Positions 8,188-17,575 of a DNA stretch of 64,000 bases are shown one piece after another. The notes below the pieces were generated by a model that was given only the letters and a program-made list of their open reading frames with translations, was not told the DNA's origin and did no database searches. Position 1 is the first letter of the stretch; each line of letters opens with the position of its first letter. This stretch comes from Methylopila sp. Yamaguchi (GTDB lineage: Bacteria; Pseudomonadota; Alphaproteobacteria; Rhizobiales; Methylopilaceae): the NCBI RefSeq assembly GCF_002897035.1, contig NZ_BAUX01000006.1, positions 124,001 to 188,000 on the forward strand. The letters run 5' to 3'. Position numbers and translations under genes: made by a program.

Positions 8188-9195
8188 TCAGGGAACCGCG
8201 ACCGCGCCCCAGGGCGAACGGCCGACGGTGACCGACTTCGTCACCTTGTCCGACGCCACGTCGACGATCGAGATGTCGTTCGAATTGCCGTTGGTCGTGT
8301 AGAGCCGCGACTCGTCGGGCGAGAAGGCGAGCTGCCACACGCGCTGGCCGACCAGCAGGTACTTCTTGACCGCGAAGGTCTCGGTGTCGACCACCGCGAC
8401 GCGGTTGGCGGGTCCCAGCGCGACGAAGGCGGTCTTGCCGTCCTTGGTGATCTTGACGCCCACCGGCTGGATCGCTTCGGCGGTCACGCCCGGGATCTCG
8501 AAGGTGATCTTCTTGAGGATCTGGTGGGTCGCCGGATCGATCACAGAGACGGTGCCGCCCACCTCGGCCGAAACCCAGACCTGCTTGTTGTCGGCCCGGA
8601 ACTCGGCCACGCGCGGACGGCTGTCGACCACGACGTTTTCGACGATCTGGTTGGTCGCCGTGTCGATGAAATGAGCCATGCTCGTCGTTTCGGACGTGTT
8701 CACGAGGATCTTGCCGTCGGGGCTGATTCCCATGCCCTCCGGCTCCACGCCCACCGGCACTTCCGCCAGCTTCTGCGCCGTGTTCACGTCGACGATCGTG
8801 ACCATGTTGTCGTCTTCGTTGGCGATGTAGAGCGGGTTGCCCGAGGGGTGCAGAACGAACAGCTCCGGGTCGGGTCCCGAGGGCAGGGTCTTCACCAGCT
8901 TGTGGGTCGTGCTGTCGTAGACTTCGACGCGGTTGTCGTCGCTCGTGCAGACATAGATCAGCTTGCCGTCCGGGCTCGCGGTGATGCCGCGGGGGCGGCG
9001 GCCTGTCTTGATGGTCTCCACCACCTTCAGAGTCGCGCCGTCGATCACCGACATGGTGTGGTCGCGCTCGTTGCTGACGAAGATCTTCTCCGCCGAAGCC
9101 GGCCCTGCGAAGGCGAGCAGGGCGGCGGCGGCGGCGCCGGCGGACAGCAGCCGGGCGGTTCGGGAAGGCCTGCGGGGCGGCGCGTCGGTCGTCAT
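8188..9195 (-). CDS. YVTN beta-propeller protein, PQQ-catabolism associated
   Basis: A 335-residue periplasmic beta-propeller with a signal peptide (to about residue 35, GPASA) and repeated YVTN-type blades such as KIFVSNERDHTMSVIDGATL and RLYTTNGNSNDISIVDVASD. It matches the beta-propeller family found beside PQQ-dependent alcohol dehydrogenase ABC systems, and the propeller gene of the Methylobacterium lut cluster. The role is unproven; propellers of this class are suspected of ligand or metal binding, or of partnering the ABC system. It lies between the binding-protein gene and the ATPase gene, all on the minus strand. Confidence 0.85.
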   Translation of the reverse strand: MTTDAPPRRPSRTARLLSAGAAAAALLAFAGPASAEKIFVSNERDHTMSVIDGATLKVVETIKTGRRPRGITASPDGKLIYVCTSDDNRVEVYDSTTHKLVKTLPSGPDPELFVLHPSGNPLYIANEDDNMVTIVDVNTAQKLAEVPVGVEPEGMGISPDGKILVNTSETTSMAHFIDTATNQIVENVVVDSRPRVAEFRADNKQVWVSAEVGGTVSVIDPATHQILKKITFEIPGVTAEAIQPVGVKITKDGKTAFVALGPANRVAVVDTETFAVKKYLLVGQRVWQLAFSPDESRLYTTNGNSNDISIVDVASDKVTKSVTVGRSPWGAVAVP

Positions 9196-9299
9196 GAGGT
9201 CTCTCCGGGAGAGGGCGCGCGGTCCGTGCGGCCGGCGCTTCGTGTTCTGGGGCGTTCGATCGGCGATCGGACGTCGTGTCGGTCAGAGTGTCCAGTTAG

Positions 9300-10574
9300 T
9301 CACGGCTTGGACATGCGGCAGGTCGTTTCCGGCCGGTCGTAGCCCATGGTGTCAAGCAGGTTGGTCTGGTGCAGGAAGCCCTCCTGCGGCGAGACCGACA
9401 CGAGCGCCGCCGGCTGGGCCAGCAGAATGGGTTGCCGCAGCTGGTTGTCCCAGTCGCGGTAGCTGAAGGACTGCCCCTTGAAGCCGGCGAGCTCGAAGGT
9501 CGGTCCGAAGATGAACTCGCGGAGCTTCTTGGGATCGTTGGTCTTGGTGCGGGTCGCGGATTCCCCGATGGTGCGCATGGCGAGCCACATCTGGAAATCG
9601 AGCGGGCGCATCACGCGCTTCGACTGCTTGTAGAACCGATTCTGGAGCTGCGAGGCGCCCCAGTTTTCGAGCGTCGCGTGCCAGGTGGTCGGCGTCAGGC
9701 CGGCCGTGCCCGCGGTCGGCCGCGGGTCCCATGTGCGCCAGCCAATCAGTTCGCCGAACTCGCCAAGTTCGTCGGCGATCATTGCGACGTCGTAGGCGAC
9801 GTTCTGGGTGAACACCGGCACGTCGTTCTGGGCGCTCACGCGGGCGTCGGGCCCGAAGTTCCAGGTCCGCTCCTCGACGATCTTGGCGCCGAACTTCTTC
9901 GCGGAGCGCCGGATGTCGGCCGCGTATTTGCGGTCCTCCTCGCGCCGCCCGGTGAGCAGCAGCCAGTTGGTCCAGCGCTTCCACACCAGGTACTGGGCGA
10001 GGGCGTCGGTCAGCATCGCGCGGTTGGGCGCCGTATGAAGCACGTTCGACCGGCAGTCCTTGCCGCGGAGCTCGTCGTCCGGAGCGCCGGCGTTGAACAG
10101 GATGACGTCGCGGTCCTTGACCGCGTCGGACATCTTGAGAAGCTGATCGGCCGGGACCGCGAGCACGATAAAGGTCGCGCCCTGCTCCAGCAGCCGGTTG
10201 AACGCGGGCATCGGGTCCTCGCCGAAGGGGACGAGCTCTTCGACGAGCTGGAAGTCCTGCTTCAGGAAGCGGCCGGTGGTGTTGTTGTCGACGATCCCAA
10301 GACGTGCGCCGGCGATGCCGTCGTCCTCGGGGGGAAGCGTGGCGATCGTGTCCCACCACGGCGGCGGCGTCGGAAACTGCCGAAGCACTCCGAACTTGAA
10401 GGGCATGGGCGCGGCGGCCGGCTTCGCGGCGGGGGCGGGGGCCGCCGGCGTCGGAGCCGCGGCGGGAGCCTGTGCGGAAGCGGAGGGCGCGACAAGGCTC
10501 AGCCCGAGCGCGACGATGAGCGCGCGCGCGGCGACGCTCCGCCGGCGGGCGACCGCGGCCTTCGACAGGACCAT
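9300..10574 (-). CDS. ABC substrate-binding protein, PQQ/lanthanide type (LutA-like)
   Basis: A 424-residue periplasmic binding protein with a signal peptide ending near SASAQA, a Pro/Ala linker, and a type 1 binding fold (ARLGIVDNNTTGRFLKQDFQLV at the mature N-terminus). It matches the substrate-binding subunit linked to PQQ-dependent alcohol dehydrogenases; in Methylobacterium the equivalent, LutA, belongs to the lanthanide-utilisation system. The start is the ATG with an excellent AGGGAGGT site just upstream; the 31-residue in-frame extension further upstream looks spurious. First gene of the minus-strand cluster. Confidence 0.85.
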   Translation of the reverse strand: MVLSKAAVARRRSVAARALIVALGLSLVAPSASAQAPAAAPTPAAPAPAAKPAAAPMPFKFGVLRQFPTPPPWWDTIATLPPEDDGIAGARLGIVDNNTTGRFLKQDFQLVEELVPFGEDPMPAFNRLLEQGATFIVLAVPADQLLKMSDAVKDRDVILFNAGAPDDELRGKDCRSNVLHTAPNRAMLTDALAQYLVWKRWTNWLLLTGRREEDRKYAADIRRSAKKFGAKIVEERTWNFGPDARVSAQNDVPVFTQNVAYDVAMIADELGEFGELIGWRTWDPRPTAGTAGLTPTTWHATLENWGASQLQNRFYKQSKRVMRPLDFQMWLAMRTIGESATRTKTNDPKKLREFIFGPTFELAGFKGQSFSYRDWDNQLRQPILLAQPAALVSVSPQEGFLHQTNLLDTMGYDRPETTCRMSKP

Positions 10575-10922
10575 GCACGAACCTCCCTGCGGGCGGTTGA
10601 TCCGCCGCATTGTTAGACCGACCGCGATAAAGCGCGATACGCGTTCAGCGCCTGAGCTAGATCGCAACCGGGAACAATTCCACCTGTACGTCCGTAGGAA
10701 CGCAATATATAAGAAAATAATAAGTCATGACGTTTGCTTGAATAACCTGCAAGGGGTTGCAACTCTATCCTAAGCTCCAATACCCAGCGGCGGCCGGCTC
10801 TGTCGTAATCCGGCGAATGCCCAATAAACCGAACAGCGCCGCCAAAACGGCGGCATAGGGAAACCGATGATGCGATTCGTGTCCTGGACGGCTGCGGCTG
10901 TCGCCTGCGCAGGGGTCGCGGC
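10575..10922. promoter_or_regulatory. Divergent intergenic region with AT-rich island
   Basis: This 348-base region separates the two divergent ABC operons. Positions 10700-10770 are strikingly AT-rich for this genome (for example ATATATAAGAAAATAATAAG) and probably hold promoters for one or both operons. I could not fix -35 and -10 elements. A hairpin (10838-10854) and a short leader frame (10867-10926) occupy the right side. Confidence 0.5.
10838..10854. promoter_or_regulatory. Hairpin upstream of the leader frame
   Basis: GCCGCC-AAAAC-GGCGGC, a perfect 6-bp stem with a 5-base loop, ends 12 bases before the leader-peptide ATG. It could be part of an mRNA leader. Confidence 0.35.
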
Positions 10923-10926
10923 GTGA
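10867..10926 (+). CDS. 19-residue signal-peptide-like leader frame
   Basis: A 20-codon frame (ATG ATG ... TGA) encodes MMRFVSWTAAAVACAGVAA, which reads as a bare signal peptide ending in a plausible cleavage motif. Its TGA overlaps the GTG start of the binding-protein gene (GTGA), giving translational coupling. It may be a true leader peptide, or the remaining 5' end of a deleted exported protein such as a cytochrome. Expression is not shown by sequence alone. Confidence 0.4.
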   Translation: MMRFVSWTAAAVACAGVAA

Positions 10927-11930
10927 CGAACCGCCACATGTGTGCGCTCACCCGGCGCAGCGCCGTGCTGGGCGCCGGCGCTCTCGGCGTCGCGCTTGGG
11001 GCAGGTTTTGGCCCGGTCCGGGCCGCCCGGCCGCTGCGCCTCGCCACCTTGAAGTTCGGGACCGTCAACTGGCTGCTCGACACGGTCGCGGCCGAAGGGC
11101 TCGACGTCCGGGAAGGCGTGACGCTGCAGCGGACGCAGCTCGCCTCGACGCAGGCGCTGACCGTGGCGCTGCAGGCGAACGACGCCGACCTCGTGGTCAG
11201 CGACTGGACCTGGGCGATGCGCCGGCGCGCGGACGGCGAGAAGGTGCAGTTCGCGCCCTATTCCAGCGCCCTCGGAGCGCTCGTCGTCGGCAAGGAGTCG
11301 AAGATCAACGGACTTGCCGACCTGAAGGGCAAGAAGCTCGGCGTCGCCGGCGGACCGCTCGACAAGAGCTGGCTGCTGCTGCGGGCCCGCGCCCACGACC
11401 TTGTCGGCGGCGACATCGCCACCATGCTGGAGCCGGTGTTCGGCGCGCCGCCGCTGCTGTCCGAGCAGCTGCGGCTCGGTCGGATCGACGCCGTGCTGAC
11501 CTACTGGCAGTTCGCCGCCCGCCTTGACGCCGAGGGGTTCCGCAAGCTGACGGACGTCACCCAGCTTATGGGCGAGCTCGGCGTGACGCCGCCGCCGCCG
11601 CTCGTCGGCTTCGTCTGGCGCGAGGAGCTCGCGAACGCCGAGCCCGGGGCGCTTTCCGGCTTCTTCCGCGCGGTCGACGCCGCCAACCAGATCCTGAAGT
11701 CCTCGGACGCCGCCTGGGACCGGCTGAAGCCTTCCATGCAGGTGAGCTCGGACGCGGAGTTCGCGCGCCTTCGGGAGTACTTCCGAGCCGGCGTGCCGGG
11801 TCCCTGGACCGAAGCGCAGCTCGCGTCGTCGAAGAAACTCTATGATCTGCTGGCGGATCTCGGCGGCGCCGACGTGGTCGGCGCCAATCCGCGCTTTGAT
11901 CCCGCGCTGTTCTGGTCGCCGAAAGCGTAA
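10923..11930 (+). CDS. NitT/TauT-type ABC substrate-binding protein
   Basis: A 335-residue periplasmic binding protein with a twin-arginine-like signal (LTRRSAVLGAGALGVALGAG) and the NMT1/TauA-type fold: RLATLKFGTVNWLLDTVAAEG at the start of the mature protein and DLKGKKLGVAGGPLDKSW mid-protein. Such proteins bind sulfonates, nitrate, pyrimidines or other small organic anions, so the ligand cannot be read from sequence. It starts with a GTG overlapping the leader-frame stop and heads a three-gene operon with permease and ATPase. The same three-gene set is often found near PQQ-dehydrogenase clusters (general knowledge), fitting the neighbouring genes. Confidence 0.85.
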   Translation: MTNRHMCALTRRSAVLGAGALGVALGAGFGPVRAARPLRLATLKFGTVNWLLDTVAAEGLDVREGVTLQRTQLASTQALTVALQANDADLVVSDWTWAMRRRADGEKVQFAPYSSALGALVVGKESKINGLADLKGKKLGVAGGPLDKSWLLLRARAHDLVGGDIATMLEPVFGAPPLLSEQLRLGRIDAVLTYWQFAARLDAEGFRKLTDVTQLMGELGVTPPPPLVGFVWREELANAEPGALSGFFRAVDAANQILKSSDAAWDRLKPSMQVSSDAEFARLREYFRAGVPGPWTEAQLASSKKLYDLLADLGGADVVGANPRFDPALFWSPKA

Positions 11931-11940
11931 GGGGCGGTCC

Positions 11941-12690
11941 TTGGCCTTTGCAGGACGGCTTGGTTGGTCGGCGCTGTCGCTCGGCGTCTTCGTCGCGCTG
12001 TGGTGGATCGCGGCGCTCGTGGTCGACAGCCGTCTGCTGCCGGACCCGCCGACGGTTGTCCGGGCGCTGGTCGTCGCGGCGGAAACCGGCGAGCTCATCT
12101 TCAACCTGCTTGTTACCCTCGCCCGCGTCGCCGCGAGCTTCGCGATCGCCATGCTCGTCGGCTCGGCGCTCGGCATCCTGCTCGGCCTGTCGCGCACCGC
12201 CGACCGGCTGCTCAGCCCCTGGGTGGTGCTGTTCCTCAACCTGCCGGCGTTGGTCATCATCATCCTGGCCTATGTCTGGTTCGGCCTGAACGAGTCCGCC
12301 GCCATTCTCGCGGTCGCGATCAACAAGATCCCCAACGTCGCCGTGACCCTGCGCGAGGGCGCGGTGGCGCTTAGCAGGGACCTCGCCGAGATGGCCCGGA
12401 TCTACCGCTTTGGTCGCTGGAAGACGCTCCGCCACGTCATCCTGCCGCAGCTCGCGCCGTTCTTCGCCGCGGCCGCCCGGTCCGGGCTCGCGCTGGTCTG
12501 GAAGATCGTGCTGGTGGTGGAGCTTCTGGGACGTCCCAACGGCGTGGGCTTCGAACTGCAGAGCTCGTTCCAATTGTTCGACGTGGCGACCATCCTCGCC
12601 TACGCGCTCGCCTTCGGGATGATCGTCCAGGCGATCGAGCTCGGGTTGATCCAGCCCTGGGAGCGGGCCGCCAACAGGTGGCGCCGATGA
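11941..12690 (+). CDS. NitT/TauT-type ABC permease
   Basis: A 249-residue inner-membrane permease with about six helices and the binding-protein-dependent (EAA) loop EMARIYRFGRWKTLRHVILPQLAPFF. It belongs to the SsuC/TauC/NrtB family. I chose the TTG start 10 bases after the upstream stop because a GGGGCGG site precedes it and the hydrophobic N-terminus follows; the longer in-frame extension lies inside the upstream gene. The ATPase start overlaps its stop. Confidence 0.88.
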   Translation: MAFAGRLGWSALSLGVFVALWWIAALVVDSRLLPDPPTVVRALVVAAETGELIFNLLVTLARVAASFAIAMLVGSALGILLGLSRTADRLLSPWVVLFLNLPALVIIILAYVWFGLNESAAILAVAINKIPNVAVTLREGAVALSRDLAEMARIYRFGRWKTLRHVILPQLAPFFAAAARSGLALVWKIVLVVELLGRPNGVGFELQSSFQLFDVATILAYALAFGMIVQAIELGLIQPWERAANRWRR

Positions 12691-13418
12691 CCGCCGTCTC
12701 AATCGAGATCGCCGCCAAGACCTTTCCGGCATCAGGCGGAGCGCCTGCGCGCCGGCTCTACGCGGATTTCTCGCTCGAGGTGGCGGACCAGTCGTTCACC
12801 GCGCTGCTTGGACCCTCGGGCCTCGGCAAGACGACCCTGCTGAACCTGATCGCCGGCGTCGACCGCGACTTCGAGGGGCGCGTAGCGTTTTCCCGCGAGG
12901 AGCCCCGGATCGGGTACGCGTTCCAGAGCCCGCGGCTGCTGCCGTGGCGGACCGTGCTCGAGAACGTTACCCTGCCGTTACCCAAAACAGCCGCGTCGTT
13001 AACCCGCGCGCTCGGTTTGTTGACCGAGATGGGCCTGGGCGACGCCGCCGACGTCTACCCCGAGCGTCTCTCGCTCGGCATGCAGCGTCGCGTCGCGCTC
13101 GCCCGCGCCTTCGCGCTCGAGCCCGACTTGCTGCTGATGGACGAGCCCTTCGTCTCCTTGGACGAGGCCAACGCCGACCGCCTGCGCGACCTGCTCGCAG
13201 AGCTGATCGCGCGGCGTCCGACCACGGTGCTGTTCGTGACTCACGACAGCCGGGAAGCCGTCCGCCTGGCCGACCGGCTGGTGGTGCTGGCCGGTCCGCC
13301 CGTCCGGGTTGAGCAGGACGTCGCGGTGACCCTGACGCCCGAACAGCGGACCATGCCCGGCGAGGTCGACCGGTTTCGTGAGGCCTCGCTGGGACTTAGG
13401 CGCGGCGCAGTGGCGTGA
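12687..13418 (+). CDS. NitT/TauT-type ABC ATPase
   Basis: A 243-residue ABC ATPase: Walker A GPSGLGKTT near residue 47, Q-loop region YAFQSPRLLPWRTVLENV, signature LSLGMQRR, Walker B LLLMDEPFVSLDEA and H-loop VTHD. The signature has LSLGM instead of the canonical LSGGQ, a variation seen in this subfamily. The ATG overlaps the permease stop (ATGA). Confidence 0.9.
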   Translation: MTAVSIEIAAKTFPASGGAPARRLYADFSLEVADQSFTALLGPSGLGKTTLLNLIAGVDRDFEGRVAFSREEPRIGYAFQSPRLLPWRTVLENVTLPLPKTAASLTRALGLLTEMGLGDAADVYPERLSLGMQRRVALARAFALEPDLLLMDEPFVSLDEANADRLRDLLAELIARRPTTVLFVTHDSREAVRLADRLVVLAGPPVRVEQDVAVTLTPEQRTMPGEVDRFREASLGLRRGAVA

Positions 13419-13424
13419 GGCCCG

Positions 13425-14204
13425 TCAGAACGCCCCCGGAAATCCGCCGCCGTCGATCAGGATGTTCTGGCCGGTGACGTAGCCGGCCTGGGCGGAGCAG
13501 AGGAAGGCGCAGAGCTGGCCGAACTCCTCTGGCTGGCCGAAACGCTTGGCCGGATTTCCGCCGCGGCGCTTGTCGGCGACCTCCTCCGGCGTCACGCCCA
13601 GCAGCTTCGCCTCCGCCGGAAAGCCCCCGCGCAGGCGGTCGGTGTCGAACATACCGGGTAGGATGCCGTTGATGGTCACGTTGCGGTGGGCGACCGTCCG
13701 CGCCACGCCAGCGAGGAAGGCCGTGAGGCCCGCGCGGGCGCCGCTCGACAGGTCGAGGCCCACGATCGGGGCCTTCACCGAAGCCGAGGTGATGTTGACG
13801 ATGCGGCCGAACCCGCGCTCCGCCATGCCGTCGATCACCTGCTGGATCAGCTCGATGGGCGTCACCATGTTCGCCACCACGCCCTTCAGCATGGCGTCGC
13901 GGTCGAGCTCGCGGAAATCCTTGCGGGGCGGACCGGCGTTGTTGTTGACGAGGATGTCGGGGTTCGGAGCCGCGGCTAGCAGGGCGGCCTGACCCTCCCG
14001 CGTCGCCACGTCGCCGACCACCGGGATGATCTGGGCGCCGGTCGCGTCGCGGATTTCAGCCGCGGTCTTTTCCAGCGACGCGCCGTCGCGCCCGTTGATC
14101 ACGACGGTGCAGCCTTCGGCGGCGAGCGCCGTCGCGCAGGCGCGGCCGAGGCCCTTGCTCGATGCGCAGACGATGGCGGTGCGGCCGGCGATGCCGAGAT
14201 CCAT
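13425..14204 (-). CDS. SDR family protein lacking the catalytic Tyr/Lys
   Basis: A 259-residue short-chain dehydrogenase/reductase fold with a TGxxxGxG-like cofactor site (ASSKGLG, residues 14-20), NNNAG at 87-91 and the Ser-bearing NITSAS at 137-142. The usual YxxxK is missing: the aligned positions are Ser153 and Arg157 (LSSGARAGL). A subgroup of SDRs shares this change, so activity may be altered or lost, and the substrate is unknown. Good AAGGAG site before the ATG. It converges with the ABC operon, 6 bases apart. Confidence 0.8.
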   Translation of the reverse strand: MDLGIAGRTAIVCASSKGLGRACATALAAEGCTVVINGRDGASLEKTAAEIRDATGAQIIPVVGDVATREGQAALLAAAPNPDILVNNNAGPPRKDFRELDRDAMLKGVVANMVTPIELIQQVIDGMAERGFGRIVNITSASVKAPIVGLDLSSGARAGLTAFLAGVARTVAHRNVTINGILPGMFDTDRLRGGFPAEAKLLGVTPEEVADKRRGGNPAKRFGQPEEFGQLCAFLCSAQAGYVTGQNILIDGGGFPGAF

Positions 14205-14462
14205 GGGGAGCTCCTTGATCTAAAGGCGGCGCGCGGGCCGCTCGACGTGAGACCGGACCTAGGCCACCACGCCCTACGCGTAAAGCGCCGAAGACGGCCT
14301 TGCGCAGCCATGAGCCACACGCGCGTCGGCCGCGCTTTGAAGTTTTCGCAAAAGAGATCGATTTAGTGTAAGCGCTTGCGGCCCGCGCTCGGGCCACTCC
14401 CGAGCGACGCCTTGCGCCGCAGGTCCCGTCCCGCGGCGGCCCGATCCGAAAGGCCTCTATCT

Positions 14463-15371
14463 GTGTCGATCGACCGTCAGTCTCATCTCAAGCGGCTCGA
14501 GGACGAGAGCATTCACATCATGCGCGAGGTCGCGGCCGAGTTCCGCAACCCGGTGATGCTCTATTCCATCGGCAAGGACTCGTCGGTGATGCTTCATCTT
14601 GCGATGAAGGCGTTCTACCCGTCGAAGCCGCCGTTCCCGCTGCTGCACGTCGACACGACCTGGAAGTTCCGGGAGATGATCGCGTTCCGGGACGAGACCG
14701 CGCGGCGGCTCGGCCTGGAGCTGATCACCTGGACGAACGCGGATGGCAAGGCGCAGAACGTCAACCCGTTCGACCACGGGTCGTCCTACTACACCCACGT
14801 CATGAAAACCGAGGCGCTGAAGCAGGCGCTGACGCATTACGGCTTCGACGCGGCCTTCGGCGGCGCCCGTCGCGACGAGGAGAAGTCGCGCGCCAAGGAA
14901 CGGGTGTTTTCCTTCCGCACCGAGACCCACGGCTGGGACCCGAAGAACCAGCGGCCGGAGCTCTGGCGGCTCTACAACGCCCGCATCCATAAGGGCGAGT
15001 CGATCCGGGTGTTTCCGCTCTCCAATTGGACCGAGCTCGACATCTGGCAGTACATCCTCGCCGAGGAGATCCCGATCGTTCCTCTCTACTTCGCGGCGAA
15101 GCGGCCGGTGGTCGAGCGTGACGGCATGCTGATCATGAAGGACGACGACCGCCTTGTCCTGAAGGACGGCGAGTCCGCTGAGGAGCGCCTCGTGCGGTTC
15201 CGGACGCTCGGGTGCTATCCGCTGACCGGCGCTCTCGAGTCCGACGCCGCGACCCTGCCGGAGATCGTGCGCGAGATGCTGATCGCGCGGACTTCCGAAC
15301 GCTCGGGCCGGCTGATCGACCACGACGAGTCCGCTTCGATGGAGAAGAAGAAGAGGGAAGGGTACTTCTGA
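14463..15371 (+). CDS. cysD: Sulfate adenylyltransferase subunit 2 CysD
   Basis: A 302-residue ATP sulfurylase small subunit that makes adenylyl sulfate from ATP and sulfate during assimilation. The PP-loop reads [13 protein letters not shown] near residues 34-46, with the family's [15 protein letters not shown] stretch and the [10 protein letters not shown]-terminus. The GTG start gives the normal length; an in-frame TTG at 14376 would add 29 low-complexity residues. Its stop shares one base with the cysNC start. The 258 bases upstream hold no gene and should contain the promoter. Confidence 0.95.
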   Translation: MSIDRQSHLKRLEDESIHIMREVAAEFRNPVMLYSIGKDSSVMLHLAMKAFYPSKPPFPLLHVDTTWKFREMIAFRDETARRLGLELITWTNADGKAQNVNPFDHGSSYYTHVMKTEALKQALTHYGFDAAFGGARRDEEKSRAKERVFSFRTETHGWDPKNQRPELWRLYNARIHKGESIRVFPLSNWTELDIWQYILAEEIPIVPLYFAAKRPVVERDGMLIMKDDDRLVLKDGESAEERLVRFRTLGCYPLTGALESDAATLPEIVREMLIARTSERSGRLIDHDESASMEKKKREGYF

Positions 15372-17278
15372 TGGCCGAGCTCGCGATCGCCGAGAAGGCC
15401 GAGGCCTTCGTCGACTACCTCGCCGCGCAGGAGCGCAAGGGCCTGCTGCGCTTTCTCACCTGCGGCAGCGTCGACGACGGCAAGTCCACCCTGATCGGAC
15501 GCCTCCTCTACGACACCAAGCTGATCTTCGAAGACCAGCTTGCGGCGCTCGAACGCGACAGCCGGCGGCACGGCACTACGGGCGAGGACATCGATCTCGC
15601 GCTTCTCGTCGACGGCCTGGAAGCCGAGCGCGAGCAGGGCATCACGATCGACGTCGCGTACCGCTTCTTCACGACCGACAAGCGCAAGTTCATCGTCGCC
15701 GACACCCCCGGCCACGAGCAGTACACCCGCAACATGGCGACCGGCGCATCCACCGCCGACGTCGCCGTGTTGCTGGTCGACGCCCGCCATGGCGTCGCGG
15801 TGCAGACCCGCCGGCACGCCTTCATCGCCTCCCTGCTCGGCATCCGCCACGCCGTGCTGGCGGTGAACAAGATCGATCTCGTCGACTTCGACCAAGGTCG
15901 TTTCGAGGAAATCCGCGCCGAGTTTGAGAGCTTCGCCAAGGGGCTGAAGTTCGACACGCTGGTCTCGATCCCGCTGTCCGCGCGTTACGGCCACAACGTG
16001 CTCGGACGCTCCGACCAGATGCCCTGGTACGGCGGACCGACGCTGGTCGAGCATCTCGAGACCGTTCAGATCGAGGATCGCGTCAGCGCCCAGCCGTTCC
16101 GGATGCCGGTGCAGTGGGTCAACCGGCCGAACCTGAACTTCCGCGGCTTCTCCGGCACGATCGCAAGCGGCGCGGTCCGCGTGGGCGACAGCGTCGCCTC
16201 GGCGGTCTCCGGACGAACCTCGACAGTGGCGCGCATCGTCACGATGGACGGCGATCTTCCGGAAGCCGGAGCGGGCGACGCCGTGACGTTGACGCTGGCC
16301 GATGAGATCGATGTCTCACGCGGCGATCTGCTAGCGGCCGCCGAAGCCCGGCCTGACGTGGCGGATCAGTTTTCCGCGCATCTGGTCTGGATGAGCGACG
16401 CTCCGCTGTTCCCGGGCCGCCCCTATCTGCTCAAGATCGGCGCGAAGTCGATCACGGCGAGCGTCACGGAGATCAAGCACAAGATCGACGTGAACAGCTT
16501 CGAGCACCTCGCGGCGAAGGAGCTGCATCTCAACGAGATCGGCGTGGTCAACGTCTCGCTGGCGGCGCCGGTCGCCTTCGATCCCTACGAGCTGAACCGC
16601 GACACCGGCGCGTTCATCATCATTGACCGGCAGACGAACGCGACCGTCGGCGCGGGCATGATCGATTTCGCCCTGCGTCGGGCGACCAACATCCATTGGC
16701 AGGCGCTCGACGTCGACAAGGCGTCGCGCGCGGCGCTGAAGGGGCAGAAGCCGGCGATCCTATGGTTCACCGGCCTGTCCGGCGCGGGCAAGTCGACCGT
16801 CGCCAACCTTGTCGAGAAGCGGCTCCACGCCATGGGCCGGCACACCTACGTGCTCGACGGCGACAACGTCCGCCACGGCCTCAACCGCGACCTTGGCTTC
16901 ACAGACGCGGACCGTGTGGAGAACATCCGACGCGTGGCGGAGGCGGCCAAGCTGTTCGTCGACGCCGGCCTCATCGTGCTGGTGTCATTCATCTCGCCGT
17001 TCCGCGCCGAACGCCGGATGGCCCGGGACCTCGTCGAGGCGGATGAGTTTCTTGAGGTCTTCGTGGACACGCCGATCGACGTCTGCCGCACGCGCGATCC
17101 CAAGGGTCTTTACGCCAAGGCCGACGCCGGCCAGATCAAGAATTTTACAGGCGTCGATAGCGCCTACGAGACGCCTGAGCATCCCGAGATCCATCTCGAC
17201 ACGGTTGCGGCGACGCCGGAGCAGATGGCGGACGAGGTGATCGGAGAATTGAAGGCGAGAGGATTGATCGAGGTCTGA
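15371..17278 (+). CDS. cysN: Fused sulfate adenylyltransferase subunit 1 / APS kinase (CysNC, NodQ type)
   Basis: A 635-residue bifunctional protein. Residues 1-440 are the CysN GTPase ([10 protein letters not shown] near residue 31, [12 protein letters not shown] near 110, NKID near 165), which drives ATP sulfurylase with CysD. From about residue 455 an APS kinase (CysC) domain follows, with P-loop GLSGAGKST and the [16 protein letters not shown] motif, making PAPS. The fusion is the NodQ arrangement known in rhizobia and other alphaproteobacteria. A strong terminator follows at 17311-17342. Confidence 0.95.
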   Translation: MAELAIAEKAEAFVDYLAAQERKGLLRFLTCGSVDDGKSTLIGRLLYDTKLIFEDQLAALERDSRRHGTTGEDIDLALLVDGLEAEREQGITIDVAYRFFTTDKRKFIVADTPGHEQYTRNMATGASTADVAVLLVDARHGVAVQTRRHAFIASLLGIRHAVLAVNKIDLVDFDQGRFEEIRAEFESFAKGLKFDTLVSIPLSARYGHNVLGRSDQMPWYGGPTLVEHLETVQIEDRVSAQPFRMPVQWVNRPNLNFRGFSGTIASGAVRVGDSVASAVSGRTSTVARIVTMDGDLPEAGAGDAVTLTLADEIDVSRGDLLAAAEARPDVADQFSAHLVWMSDAPLFPGRPYLLKIGAKSITASVTEIKHKIDVNSFEHLAAKELHLNEIGVVNVSLAAPVAFDPYELNRDTGAFIIIDRQTNATVGAGMIDFALRRATNIHWQALDVDKASRAALKGQKPAILWFTGLSGAGKSTVANLVEKRLHAMGRHTYVLDGDNVRHGLNRDLGFTDADRVENIRRVAEAAKLFVDAGLIVLVSFISPFRAERRMARDLVEADEFLEVFVDTPIDVCRTRDPKGLYAKADAGQIKNFTGVDSAYETPEHPEIHLDTVAATPEQMADEVIGELKARGLIEV

Positions 17279-17310
17279 CCGGCGAAGAGCGCCCTCGACT
17301 ACTGCTCGCG

Positions 17311-17342
17311 AAAAAGGCGCCGCTCAAAGAGCGCGCCTTTTT
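17311..17342 (+). terminator. Rho-independent terminator after cysNC
   Basis: AAAAAGGCGC pairs with GCGCCTTTTT, and an inner GCTC-AAA-GAGC continues the same stem with a single bulged C. The stem ends in a T-run on the plus strand and an A-run at its 5' side, so it could also work bidirectionally. Confidence 0.9.
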
Positions 17343-17345
17343 CAG

Positions 17346-17575
17346 ACGATCAAAGATTAACGCGACGCCAGAGGGCTTTCTAGACGGTCTTGCTTTTGGA
17401 GAGCGTCAGCGATCAGCGTTCTAAGGGTGATGATCCGACGGCTGGGGCGTTCGTCGTTCGGTCTAATCTCTTTGTCGTGGGTCTTTCGTTTCATCTGCCC
17501 GCTCTAATCGTTGTTTGTTGCTGTAACAACGCGTGTCGGACGTTAAGGTTTCAGGCGAAGATCAGGCGCGCAACC
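17346..17575. other. Gene-poor spacer between the cysNC terminator and exported protein
   Basis: About 230 bases with lower G+C than the surroundings. A weak inverted repeat GTTGTT-N9-AACAAC lies at 17510-17530. I see no convincing gene; a plus-strand open frame here runs across the antisense of the next gene and lacks protein-like composition. Confidence 0.4.

Noticed and set aside
10613..12263. Long minus-strand frames over the NitT/TauT ABC genes
   Set aside because: They run antisense to three genes with intact ABC motifs and translational coupling.
15212..15371. A longer start for cysNC inside cysD
   Set aside because: The ATG at 15371 sits at the cysD stop and gives the conserved N-terminus; the extension overlaps cysD.
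17510..17530. GTTGTT-N9-AACAAC inverted repeat
   Set aside because: Short and AT-rich with a 9-base loop and no T-run; likely chance in a lower-GC spacer.
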